Shown: positions 55,584 to 64,000 of the stretch, in pieces | Position numbering within the stretch: the first letter of the stretch is position 1 | How the letters are laid out: every line of letters begins with the position of its first letter | NCBI GenBank assembly: GCA_021568835.1 | Contig: JAKGSH010000010.1 | Span: 5,845,952 to 5,909,951 of the forward strand | Reading direction: 5' to 3' | DNA from: Streptomyces sp. Tue 6430 | GTDB lineage: Bacteria; Actinomycetota; Actinomycetes; Streptomycetales; Streptomycetaceae | Length of the DNA stretch: 64,000 nucleotides | Position numbers and translations under genes: made by a program | The notes under the pieces: generated by a model | What the model was told of the DNA's origin: nothing | The model's database searches: none | The model's input: the letters and a program-made list of their open reading frames with translations, nothing else

Positions 55584-56624
55584 ATGCCAGAGTTCACCAG
55601 CCGCAGAGGACTCCTCTTCGGAGCGGCCGCCGTGTCCGCCGGCGTCCTCGTCACCGGCTGCACCAGCAACGAGTCCGGCGGCGACGAGCCCGCCGCGAAC
55701 GACCGGCCGGCCGCCGACGACAAGCCCGGCAAGCAGGTCACCATCGGCTTCGCCGGACCGCAGGCCGACCACGGCTGGCTCAACGCCATCAACGACAACG
55801 CCCAGAAGCGGGCGGAGAAGTACTCCGACGTCACCCTGGAGATCACCGAGGGCTCCAACGACACCGCCCAGCAGATCGGCCAGATCGAGACCCTCATCAA
55901 CAAGAAGGTCGACGTCCTGGTGATCCTGCCCGCCGACGGCAAGGCCCTCACCCAGGTCGGGCTGAAGGCGATGCGCGCCGGCATCCCCGTCGTCAACCTC
56001 GACCGGATCTTCAACACCCCCCAGGCGTACCGCTGCTGGGTCGGCGGCGACAACTACGGCATGGGCCTCAACGCCGGCCACTACATCGGCGACAAACTCA
56101 AGGACAAGCCGGACGCCAAGGTCGTCGAGCTGGCCGGACTGGACAACCTGGAGCTGACCAAGCAGCGCACCCAGGGCTTCGACGACGCGCTGAAGAACTA
56201 CCCCAACATCCAGAAGGTGGCCCGGCAGGCCGCCGAGTTCACCGTCGAGTCCGGCCAGGCCAAGACGGCCCAGCTGCTCCAGGCCCAGTCGCGGATCGAC
56301 GCGCTGTGGAACCACGACGACGACCAGGGCGTGGGCGCGCTGCGCGCCATCGAACAGGCCGGGCGCGACGAGTTCCTGATGGTGGGCGGCGCGGGCGCGC
56401 TCGCCGCCTTCCAGGCCATCAAGGCCGACGACGGAGTCCTGAAGGCCACCGTCCTGTACCCGCCGACGATGGCCGCCTCCGCGATCGACCTGGCCCGCGC
56501 CCTCGGCCAGGGCAAGGGCGTCGGCGGCCTCGCGGAGTTCGAGATCCCCTCGTCGGTGACCTGCTACTCGGCCGTCGTCGACAAGGAGAACGTGGACCGG
56601 TACATGTCCACCGGCTTCCGGTGA
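55584..56624 (+). CDS. Sugar ABC transporter substrate-binding lipoprotein
   Basis: Periplasmic-binding-protein type I (RbsB-like). The signal contains a twin-arginine start (TSRRGLLFGAAAVSAG) and lipobox LVTGC, so it is probably Tat-exported and lipid-anchored. The ligand fold follows (VTIGFAGPQADHGWLNAIND, NKKVDVLVILPADGKAL, GIPVVNLDRIF, IDALWNHDDDQGVGALRAIE). The ligand is an unidentified sugar. ATG 55584 follows GAAGGGGTTCACC, 17 nt after the permease. A stable hairpin lies just after the stop. Confidence 0.93.
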   Translation: MPEFTSRRGLLFGAAAVSAGVLVTGCTSNESGGDEPAANDRPAADDKPGKQVTIGFAGPQADHGWLNAINDNAQKRAEKYSDVTLEITEGSNDTAQQIGQIETLINKKVDVLVILPADGKALTQVGLKAMRAGIPVVNLDRIFNTPQAYRCWVGGDNYGMGLNAGHYIGDKLKDKPDAKVVELAGLDNLELTKQRTQGFDDALKNYPNIQKVARQAAEFTVESGQAKTAQLLQAQSRIDALWNHDDDQGVGALRAIEQAGRDEFLMVGGAGALAAFQAIKADDGVLKATVLYPPTMAASAIDLARALGQGKGVGGLAEFEIPSSVTCYSAVVDKENVDRYMSTGFR

Positions 56625-56627
56625 GGA

Positions 56628-56665
56628 GCCCCGCCCCACGGGCCTGACCAGCCCACGGGCGGGGC
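56628..56665 (+). terminator. Hairpin after the binding-protein gene
   Basis: GCCCCGCCC (56628-56636) pairs with GGGCGGGGC (56657-56665), with inner GGGC/GCCC pairing. It could end part of the transcripts or protect the upstream mRNA 3' end, raising binding protein over dehydrogenase. Confidence 0.65.
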
Positions 56666-56703
56666 CCGTCCCCGCCCGCCACGACGACGAGGAGGACATC
56701 CGA

Positions 56704-57996
56704 ATGGCACAGCCGCAAGCGTCCGACGGGGCCCGTACGGGGAAGCCGCCGCTGCGCATCGGCATGGTCGGCTACGCCTTCATGGGCGCCGCCCACTCCC
56801 AGGGCTGGCGCACCGCGGGCCGCGTCTTCGACCTGCCGCTGCGTCCCGAGATGGCCGTGATCTGCGGCCGGGACGCCGACGCCGTGCGCGCGGCGGCCGA
56901 CCGGCACGGCTGGGCGCGGACCGAGACGGACTGGCGCGCCCTCGTCGAACGGGACGACGTCGACCTCGTCGACATCTGCACCCCCGGCGACAGCCACGCC
57001 GAGATCGCGCTCGCCGCGCTCGCCGCGGGCAAGCACGTGCTGTGCGAGAAGCCCCTCGCCAACACCGTCGCGGAGGCCGAGGCGATGGCCCGTGCGGCAG
57101 AGGAGGCCGCGGCCCGGGGACAGCTGGCGATGGTCGGCTTCAACTACCGTCGCGTCCCCGCCACCGCGCTGGCCCGGCGCATGGTCGCCGAGGGCCGGCT
57201 CGGTCGCCTGCGGCACGTCCGGGTGTCGTACCTCCAGGACTGGCTCAACGACCCGCGGTTCCCGCTGACCTGGCGGCTGCTGCGGGAACGGGCGGGATCC
57301 GGCTCCCTCGGCGACCTCGGCGCGCACATCGTCGACCTGGCGCAGTACCTGGCCGGCGAGCGGCTGGCGGGCGTCTCCGCGCTCACCGAGACGTTCGTAC
57401 GGCAGCGGCCGCTGCCCGGCGGACCGACCGAGGGCCTGTCCGCCGGGGGCGGTACCGCCAGCGGTACCGCCAGCGGTACCGCCAGCGGTACTGGCACCGC
57501 AACCGGTACCGATCCCGGTTCCGGTACCGATCCCGGTTCCGGTACCGGGACGGTCACCGTCGACGACGCCGCCGTGTTCACCGGCCGCTTCGCCTCCGGC
57601 GCCCTCGCCTCCTTCGAGGCGACCCGCTACGCCACCGGCCGCAAGAACGCGCTGCGCCTCGAACTCAACGGCGAACGCGGCTCGTTGGCCTTCGACCTGG
57701 AGCGGCTCAACGAGCTGTGGTTCCACGACGCCACCGAACCCGGCAGCCACGCCGGCTTCCGCCGCATCCTCGTCACCGAGCCCGACCACCCCTACCTGGA
57801 CGGCTGGTGGCCGCCGGGCCACGGCCTCGGCTACGAGCACACCTTCGTCCACCAGGCCCGCGACCTCGTCCACGCGATCGCCGAGGGCGGCAGACCACAG
57901 CCCTCCTTCGCCGACGGCCTCCAGGTCCAGCGCGTCCTCGCGGCGGTCGAGGAGAGCGCCGAGAAGAACTCCGTCTACACACCGATCGCCGACTGA
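56704..57996 (+). CDS. Gfo/Idh/MocA family oxidoreductase
   Basis: NAD(P)-dependent sugar dehydrogenase of 430 residues. Rossmann start RIGMVGYAFMGAAHSQGW, catalytic/cofactor EKPLANTVAEAEAMA (Lys near residue 116), GDLGAHIVDLAQYL. Enzymes of this group oxidise sugars, often at C3 to 3-keto sugars. The loop at residues ~250-282 is built of 12- and 18-bp coding repeats (GTASGTASGTASGT, DPGSGTDPGSGTGT), absent from normal family members. ATG 56704 follows GACGAGGAGGACATCC. It lies 12 nt before the isomerase gene. Confidence 0.92.
   Translation: MAQPQASDGARTGKPPLRIGMVGYAFMGAAHSQGWRTAGRVFDLPLRPEMAVICGRDADAVRAAADRHGWARTETDWRALVERDDVDLVDICTPGDSHAEIALAALAAGKHVLCEKPLANTVAEAEAMARAAEEAAARGQLAMVGFNYRRVPATALARRMVAEGRLGRLRHVRVSYLQDWLNDPRFPLTWRLLRERAGSGSLGDLGAHIVDLAQYLAGERLAGVSALTETFVRQRPLPGGPTEGLSAGGGTASGTASGTASGTGTATGTDPGSGTDPGSGTGTVTVDDAAVFTGRFASGALASFEATRYATGRKNALRLELNGERGSLAFDLERLNELWFHDATEPGSHAGFRRILVTEPDHPYLDGWWPPGHGLGYEHTFVHQARDLVHAIAEGGRPQPSFADGLQVQRVLAAVEESAEKNSVYTPIAD
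57451..57549 (+). repeat. Coding tandem repeat (12-bp and 18-bp units) in the dehydrogenase
   Basis: GGTACCGCCAGC occurs three times (57451-57486), then a variant, then an 18-bp unit GGTACCGATCCCGGTTCC twice (57505-57540). It encodes a Gly/Thr/Ser/Asp loop. Confidence 0.9.
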
Positions 57997-58008
57997 GGGA
58001 CTTCCAGC

Positions 58009-59006
<998 letters not shown>

Positions 59007-59304
59007 GCCGCGCCCGACGGCAGGTCGGGGACGGAGACCGGCACATCCGTCGGTCCCCGGACCCGACCTGCCCGAATCCCGCCCTGTCCTGAGTCGGGGA
59101 GAAGACCGACCGGCCCCGGCCCGAGGGGACTTCGCCCGGAAGAGCTCCGGAAGAGCTCCGGAAGAACGCGGTTGCCGTCCCTGAAGTGTTCAGGACACCC
59201 ACGCCCCCGGGGTGACGGCGCACCCCGGCGCCCGCACGCACCGCACGCACCGCACCTCCTCGCACCTGTTCCGTACGGCCCCACCCCGTTCCCGGAGGGA
59301 CTTC
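59007..59304. other. Intergenic region before the multidomain secreted protein
   Basis: No gene is seen. It holds a terminator (59019-59072), the direct repeat GAAGAGCTCCG (59140-59165) and a possible promoter for the next gene. Confidence 0.5.
59019..59072 (+). terminator. Terminator-like structure after the isomerase gene
   Basis: GGCAGGTCGGG (59019-59029) pairs with CCCGACCTGCC (59062-59072); inside it GACGGA (59030-59035) pairs with TCCGTC (59046-59051). Confidence 0.75.
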
Positions 59305-62300
59305 GTGCACAGAAGCAGACTCACATCCACCCCCACCACGAGGCGTCGTTCAGGACTTCGTACCGGTCTCGCCCTGCTCACCGGCCTGCTGCTGGCCGTG
59401 GGCGCCCCGGCGACCGTCGCCGGCGCCCACCCCGGCCACCCGGAGCACGACGAACCGGCAGCCGCCGACGGGCAGTTCCAGCAGGTGCCGCTCGCCAAGG
59501 GCGAGCCCGAGACGGGCGAGCCGATGTCGCTCGCCGTGCTCCCGGACCGCAGCGTCCTGCACACCTCGCGCGACGGCACGCTGCGCCTCACCGACCAGGG
59601 CGGCGTCACCAAGGTCGCCGGCAAGCTCGACGTCTACAGCCACGACGAGGAGGGCCTGCAGGGCGTCGGCATCGACCCGGACTTCGAGAACAACCGGGCG
59701 ATCTACCTCTACTACGCCCCGCCCCTCGACACCCCCGCGGGCGACGCCCCGGAGACCGGCACCGCCGAGGACTTCAAGAAGTTCGACGGCGTCAACCGCC
59801 TCTCCCGGTTCGTCCTCAACCCCAACGGCACCCTGGACCCGGCCAGCGAGAAGAAGGTCCTGGACGTCGCGGCCTCCCGCGGTACCTGCTGCCACGTCGG
59901 CGGCGACATCGCCTTCGACGCCGAGGGCAACCTCTACCTGTCCACCGGCGACGACACCAACCCCTTCTCCTCCGACGGCTTCACGCCGATCGACGAGCGG
60001 GCGAACCGCAACCCGGCCTTCGACGCCCGCCGCAGCTCCGGCAACACCGACGACCTGCGCGGCAAGATCCTCCGCATCAAGGTCGCCGAGGACGGCTCGT
60101 ACACCGTCCCGGAGGGCAACCTCTTCGCCCCCGGCACCGAGAAGACCCGCCCCGAGATCTACGCGATGGGCTTCCGCAATCCGTTCCGGATGAACATCGA
60201 CAAGAAGACCGGCATCATCTACGTGGGTGACTACGGCCCCGACGCCGGCGCCGCCGACCCGAACCGGGGCCCGGCGGGACAGGTCGAGTTCGCCAAGGTC
60301 ACCGAGCCGGCCAACTTCGGCTGGCCGTTCTGCACCGGCGACAACGACGCCTACGACGACTACGACTTCGCCACCGGCGCCTCCGGCGGGAAGTTCGACT
60401 GCGCCGCCCCGAAGAACACCTCGCGCCACAACACCGGCCTCGTCGACCTGCCGCCCGCGCAGGCCGCCTGGATCCCCTACGACGGCGGTTCCGTACCCGA
60501 GTTCGGCAGCGGCTCCGAGTCCCCGATGGGCGGCCCGGTCTACCGCTACGACCCCGACCTCGACTCCTCGGTGAAGTTCCCCGAGGCGTACGACGGCGAC
60601 TTCTTCGCCGGCGAGTTCGGCCGCCGCTGGATCAAGCGGATCGAGCAGACCGAAGACGGACCCGACGGCACGGTCGCGAAGATCAACGACTTCCCGTGGA
60701 CCGGCACCCAGATCATGGACATGGAGTTCGGCCCCGACGGCGCGCTCTACGTCCTCGACTACGGCCTGTCCTGGTTCCAGGGCGACAAGGACTCCGCGCT
60801 GTACCGGATCGAGAACGCCGAGGACGGCTTCTCCCCGATCGCCGAGGCCGACGCGGACAAGACGTCCGGCGCGGCCGGGCTGAGGGTCGAGTTCACCGGC
60901 AGCGCCAAGGACGCCGACTCCCCGGACCTCACCTACGGCTGGGACTTCGGCGACGGCACCACGGGCGAGGGCCTCACCCCCACCCACCGCTACAAGAAGG
61001 CCGGCACCTACACCGCGACCTTCACCGCGAAGGACCCCGAGGGCAACACCGGCAACGCCAGTGTCCGGATCGTGGTCGGCAACACCGAACCCACGGTGAA
61101 GATCACCGTTCCGGGCAACGGCAGCCTGGCCGCCTTCGGCGAACCCGTGCCGTTCAAGGTGACCGTCACCGACCCCGAGGAGCGGATCGACTGCTCCAGG
61201 GTCAAGGTCGCCTACAGCCTCGGCCACGACTCCCACGCCCACGAGCTGACCAGCGAGACGGGCTGCGAGGGCACTCTCCAGCCGCCCGCCGGGGACGGCG
61301 GTCACGACACCGACGCCAACATCTACGGTGTCGTCGGCGCCAGTTACACCGACGGCGGGGCGAACGGCCAGGAGGCGCTGACCGGCACCGCCCGCACCGT
61401 GCTCCAGCCGTCGCACCGACAGGCCGAGCACTTCGGCGCCCAGCAGGGCGTGTCGGTGATCGACAAGACCGGCGCCAACGGCGGCAGGACCGTCGGCGAC
61501 ATCGATGACGGCGACTGGATCTCCTTCAGCCCCTACCGGTTCGACGGGCAGAAGAAGATGACCGTGCGGGCCTCCTCCGGCGGCGCGGGCGGCTTCATCG
61601 AGCTGCGCACCGGCTCGCCCACCGGCACGCTGCACGGCTCGGCGTACATCCCGCCGACCGGCGGCTGGGAGACGTTCCAGGACGTCGACGTGCCGCTGCG
61701 GTCGTTGCCGAAGAAGACCACGGAGATCTACCTGGTCTTCCGGGGCGGCGAGGGCGCGCTGTACGACGTGGACGACTTCGAGTTCTCCACCGAGCCGTTC
61801 ACGGCCGGCAAGAAGGTCCTGGTCTTCTCCAGGACGGCGGGCTTCCGGCACGACTCCATCCCGGAGGGCGTCGCCGCGCTGAAGGAACTGGGCGCCCCGG
61901 CCGGCATCTCGGTCACGGCGACCGAGGAGGCCCGGCAGTTCACCACCGCCAACCTCGCCAAGTACGACGCGGTGGCCTTCCTGTCCACCACCGGTGACGT
62001 CCTCGACGCCGACCAGCAGAAGGCGTTCGAGGACTACGTCAGGAACGGCGGCGGCTACCTGGGCATCCACGCCGCCGCCGACACCGAGTACGACTGGGAG
62101 TTCTACGGCGGCCTCGTCGGCGCCCGGTTCGACTCGCACCCGGCCGTCCAGAAGGCCACCGTGCGCGTCCACGACCACGACCACCCCTCCACCGCGCACC
62201 TGGGCGACACCTGGGAGCGCACCGACGAGTGGTACAACTACCGCACCAACCCGCGCGAACAGGCCAAGGTCCTCGCCACCCTCGACGAGACGACCTACAG

Positions 62301-63030
62301 CGGCGGCACCATGAAGGGCGACCACCCGATCGCCTGGTGTCAGAGCTACGGCGGCGGCCGGTCCTTCTACACCGGCGGCGGCCACACCAAGGAGTCGTAC
62401 GCCGACGAGGCCTTCCGGGCCCACCTGCTCGGCGGCCTCCAGTACGCCACCGGCCAGGTCAAGGCGGACTGCAAGCCGGACAAGGGCTACCGGCAGATCT
62501 TCAACGGACAGACCCTGGACGGCTGGAAGCAGGCCGGCCCCGGAAAGTTCGACGTCAAGGACGGCACCCTGGAGTCCGAGGGCGGCATGGGACTGCTCTG
62601 GTACCAGGCCAAGGAGCTGAAGTCGTACTCGCTCAAGCTCGACTGGAAGATGCGGGGCGACGACAACTCCGGGATCTTCGTGGGCTTCCCGGCCTCCGAC
62701 GACCCCTGGTCCGCGGTGAACAAGGGCTACGAGATCCAGATCGACGCCACGGACGCGGCCGACCGCACCACGGGCTCCGTCTACTCGTTCAAGTCGGCGA
62801 ACATCAAGGCCCGTGACCAGGTCCTGCGCCCGCCCGGCCAGTGGAACTCCTACGAGATCAAGGTCCAGGGCGAACGCCTCCAGGTGTTCCTCAACGGAGT
62901 CAAGATCAACGACTTCACCAACAAGGACCCCGAGCGGAGCCTGACCGACGGCTACATCGGCCTGCAGAACCACGGCGCCGGCGACCAGGTCTCCTTCCGC
63001 GACATCCAGCTGAAGGAACTGCGCTCCTAG
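59305..63030 (+). CDS. Secreted multidomain protein: sorbosone dehydrogenase-PKD-CBM6-ThuA-DUF1080
   Basis: A 1241-residue exported protein. Domains by sequence: signal peptide (LALLTGLLLAVGAPATVAGA); glucose/sorbosone dehydrogenase propeller, ~60-510 (HDEEGLQGVGIDPDF, GTCCHVGGDIAFDAEGNLYL, ALYVLDYGLSW); PKD, ~518-592 (YGWDFGDGTTGEGLTPTHRY); an Ig-like stretch; a CBM6-like module, ~700-828 (RQAEHFGAQQGVSV, IDDGDWISFSPYRF); ThuA, ~832-1052 (VLVFSRTAGFRHDSIPEGV, GGGYLGIHAAADTEYDWEFY); DUF1080, ~1058-1241 (IFNGQTLDGWKQAGPGKFDV). DUF1080 proteins hydrolyse 3-keto-disaccharides. GTG 59305 follows CGGAGGGA. Intact. The stop TAG lies in a MITE-like arm. Confidence 0.92.
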   Translation: MHRSRLTSTPTTRRRSGLRTGLALLTGLLLAVGAPATVAGAHPGHPEHDEPAAADGQFQQVPLAKGEPETGEPMSLAVLPDRSVLHTSRDGTLRLTDQGGVTKVAGKLDVYSHDEEGLQGVGIDPDFENNRAIYLYYAPPLDTPAGDAPETGTAEDFKKFDGVNRLSRFVLNPNGTLDPASEKKVLDVAASRGTCCHVGGDIAFDAEGNLYLSTGDDTNPFSSDGFTPIDERANRNPAFDARRSSGNTDDLRGKILRIKVAEDGSYTVPEGNLFAPGTEKTRPEIYAMGFRNPFRMNIDKKTGIIYVGDYGPDAGAADPNRGPAGQVEFAKVTEPANFGWPFCTGDNDAYDDYDFATGASGGKFDCAAPKNTSRHNTGLVDLPPAQAAWIPYDGGSVPEFGSGSESPMGGPVYRYDPDLDSSVKFPEAYDGDFFAGEFGRRWIKRIEQTEDGPDGTVAKINDFPWTGTQIMDMEFGPDGALYVLDYGLSWFQGDKDSALYRIENAEDGFSPIAEADADKTSGAAGLRVEFTGSAKDADSPDLTYGWDFGDGTTGEGLTPTHRYKKAGTYTATFTAKDPEGNTGNASVRIVVGNTEPTVKITVPGNGSLAAFGEPVPFKVTVTDPEERIDCSRVKVAYSLGHDSHAHELTSETGCEGTLQPPAGDGGHDTDANIYGVVGASYTDGGANGQEALTGTARTVLQPSHRQAEHFGAQQGVSVIDKTGANGGRTVGDIDDGDWISFSPYRFDGQKKMTVRASSGGAGGFIELRTGSPTGTLHGSAYIPPTGGWETFQDVDVPLRSLPKKTTEIYLVFRGGEGALYDVDDFEFSTEPFTAGKKVLVFSRTAGFRHDSIPEGVAALKELGAPAGISVTATEEARQFTTANLAKYDAVAFLSTTGDVLDADQQKAFEDYVRNGGGYLGIHAAADTEYDWEFYGGLVGARFDSHPAVQKATVRVHDHDHPSTAHLGDTWERTDEWYNYRTNPREQAKVLATLDETTYSGGTMKGDHPIAWCQSYGGGRSFYTGGGHTKESYADEAFRAHLLGGLQYATGQVKADCKPDKGYRQIFNGQTLDGWKQAGPGKFDVKDGTLESEGGMGLLWYQAKELKSYSLKLDWKMRGDDNSGIFVGFPASDDPWSAVNKGYEIQIDATDAADRTTGSVYSFKSANIKARDQVLRPPGQWNSYEIKVQGERLQVFLNGVKINDFTNKDPERSLTDGYIGLQNHGAGDQVSFRDIQLKELRS

Positions 63031-63190
63031 GGTCTTTCGTTCGGGTCGGGCCGGATCAGGGAGCGGGGTCCGGTGCCGTGTCTCGCAAGGCGGAGGAGGT
63101 AGCCAGGGCGGAGCCCTGGCGACCGACGACAACGCGGCGAGGGGCGGTGCCAGGGCCCGCGAGCCCGGCCTGACCCGAACGAGAGGCCCT
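63029..63190. mobile_element. MITE-like 162-bp element
   Basis: The ends are inverted repeats: AGGGTCTTTCGTTCGGGTC (from 63029) and, on the other strand, AGGGCCTCTCGTTCGGGTC (from 63190), 26 bp with three mismatches. The inside has a hairpin GCCAGGGC-GGA-GCCCTGGC and no ORF. I recall near-identical elements in many Streptomyces genomes. A solo arm occurs at 48627-48651. Confidence 0.75.
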
Positions 63191-63322
63191 GGGGCGACCG
63201 GAACGGCGGCGGGCGGAGGACGCCGGACCCCCGCCCGCCGTCCCGCCGGGCCCCGTGCCGGGCCCCCGCTCGTCCCCCCTCCGGTGCTCGCACCAGGTTC
63301 GCGTACGACAAGGAGGCTGCCC

Positions 63323-64000
63323 ATGTCCGCCGAACCGTCCCTCCCCACCCCCACCCCCACCCCCACCCCGGCCCCCCGCTTCGGCGTCTGGTTCATCGGC
63401 GCGCGCGGATCCGTCGCCACGACCGCGATCGCGGGCTGCGCCGCCGTCGCCGCCGGACTCCACCCGCCGACCGGCATGGTCACCGAGACCCCCGGCTTCA
63501 CCTCCTGCGGTCTGCCGCCGTTGTCGTCCCTCGTCTTCGGCGGTCACGACACCGTCGACTGCCCGCTGCCCAAGCGTGCGAGCACCTCGCCGACGGCGGC
63601 GTCCTGCCGCACGGCCTGCTGTCCGCGGTGCAGGCCGAACTCGTCGCCGCCGACCGGGAGATCAGGCCCGGTGGCCCGCCGCCCGGTGACACCGGACGCA
63701 CCCGGGACCGGTGGATCGACGTGTTCGCGGCCGACATCCGCGACTTCGTGCGCCGCCGGGACCTCGCGGGCGCCGTCGTGATCAACGTCGCCTCCACCGA
63801 GCCGGCCCCACCGACGGCACCCTGCCGCCCAGCTCCCTCTACGCGGCGGCCGCCCTGCGCGCCGGCTGCCCCTACGTCAACTTCACCCCGTCCACGGGCC
63901 TGCACCACCCGGCGCTGGCTCCGCTCGCCGCCTCCTCGGGCCTGCCGTACGCCGGCCGCGACGGCAAGACCGGGCAGACACTGCTGCGGTCCGTCCCCTC
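63323..64000 (+). CDS. Inositol-3-phosphate synthase-like protein (3' end outside window)
   Basis: Start of a myo-inositol-1-phosphate synthase family protein: NAD-binding FGVWFIGARGSVATTAIAGC, GFTSCGLPPLSSLVFGGHD, VVINVASTEPAP and YVNFTPSTGLHHPALAPLA. The N-terminus has a Thr-Pro repeat (PTPTPTPTPAP) from a CCCACC-type array. The frame breaks twice: one base missing near 63577-63580 (restores KRAEHLADGGVLPHGLL) and one C lost in CCCC at 63806-63809 (restores PTDGTLPPSSLYAAA). ATG 63323 follows AAGGAGGCTGCCC. This branch differs from the housekeeping synthase and is often found in multi-gene clusters; what follows lies outside the window. Confidence 0.82.

Noticed and set aside
59350..63501. 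A 1383-codon open frame on the minus strand opposite the multidomain protein
   Set aside because: It is a GC-codon shadow: Val/Gly/Arg-rich, no start with SD, no domain, and it crosses the MITE-like element.

Overview
The window is high-GC actinobacterial DNA and almost certainly comes from a Streptomyces chromosome. The gas vesicle cluster order gvpO-A-F-G-Y-Z-J-L-S-K, the many GTG starts and ATGA/GTGA gene overlaps, CebR boxes (TGGGAGCGCTCCCA) and the cellulase set (GH74, GH48, GH6) all point there. From memory, the order resembles the SCO6497-SCO6573 part of the S. coelicolor chromosome; an alignment would settle that. No rRNA, tRNA or CRISPR array was seen.

Layout. (1) 1-2503: the end of a transketolase gene and a stand-alone LigD-type polymerase. 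(2) 2568-8137: a ten-gene gas vesicle operon. (3) 8197-19225: a small hydrophobic protein, a methyltransferase, a histidine phosphatase, an ABC-F ATPase, a DJ-1/PfpI protein, a repeat-bearing secreted protein, an aminotransferase fold protein with an MBL hydrolase, a second MBL hydrolase with DedA, and a hypothetical. (4) 19593-31033: a holin-like/phosphodiesterase fusion, a MoxR ATPase with its metallopeptidase/VWA partner, OsmC, GDPD, an orphan NarJ, two XRE regulators, a pterin dehydratase and two methyltransferases. (5) 31392-41640: plant cell wall degradation by PL11 rhamnogalacturonan lyase, GH74 xyloglucanase, GH48 and GH6 cellulases, with a CebR box in front of GH48. (6) 41830-51086: a methyltransferase, an internally deleted SDR, an aldo/keto reductase, an acyl-CoA ligase, a LysR/transporter pair, FdhD and a KASIII. 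(7) 51503-63030: a ROK regulator, a ribose-type ABC importer, a Gfo/Idh/MocA dehydrogenase, a TIM-barrel isomerase and a 1241-residue secreted protein combining sorbosone dehydrogenase, PKD, CBM6-like, ThuA and DUF1080 domains. I read this as a candidate 3-keto-glycoside utilisation system, the most interesting locus here. (8) 63323-64000: the start of an inositol-3-phosphate-synthase-like gene.

Reading frames. At least 28 positions need one added base to restore a conserved frame. All are apparent single-base losses, nearly all in C or G runs, and the reading resumes with full conservation each time. I therefore annotate these genes as intact CDSs with a probable homopolymer under-call and give each position. 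The apparent GvpL-GvpS fusion is one product of this artefact. The SDR at 42868 and the fragment upstream of fdhD look like genuine decay.

Repeats and signals. Intergenic regions carry heptanucleotide tandem arrays at three loci, 9-, 23- and 40-bp repeats, several long-stem terminators between convergent genes, and a 162-bp MITE-like element whose end supplies the stop codon of the upstream gene.
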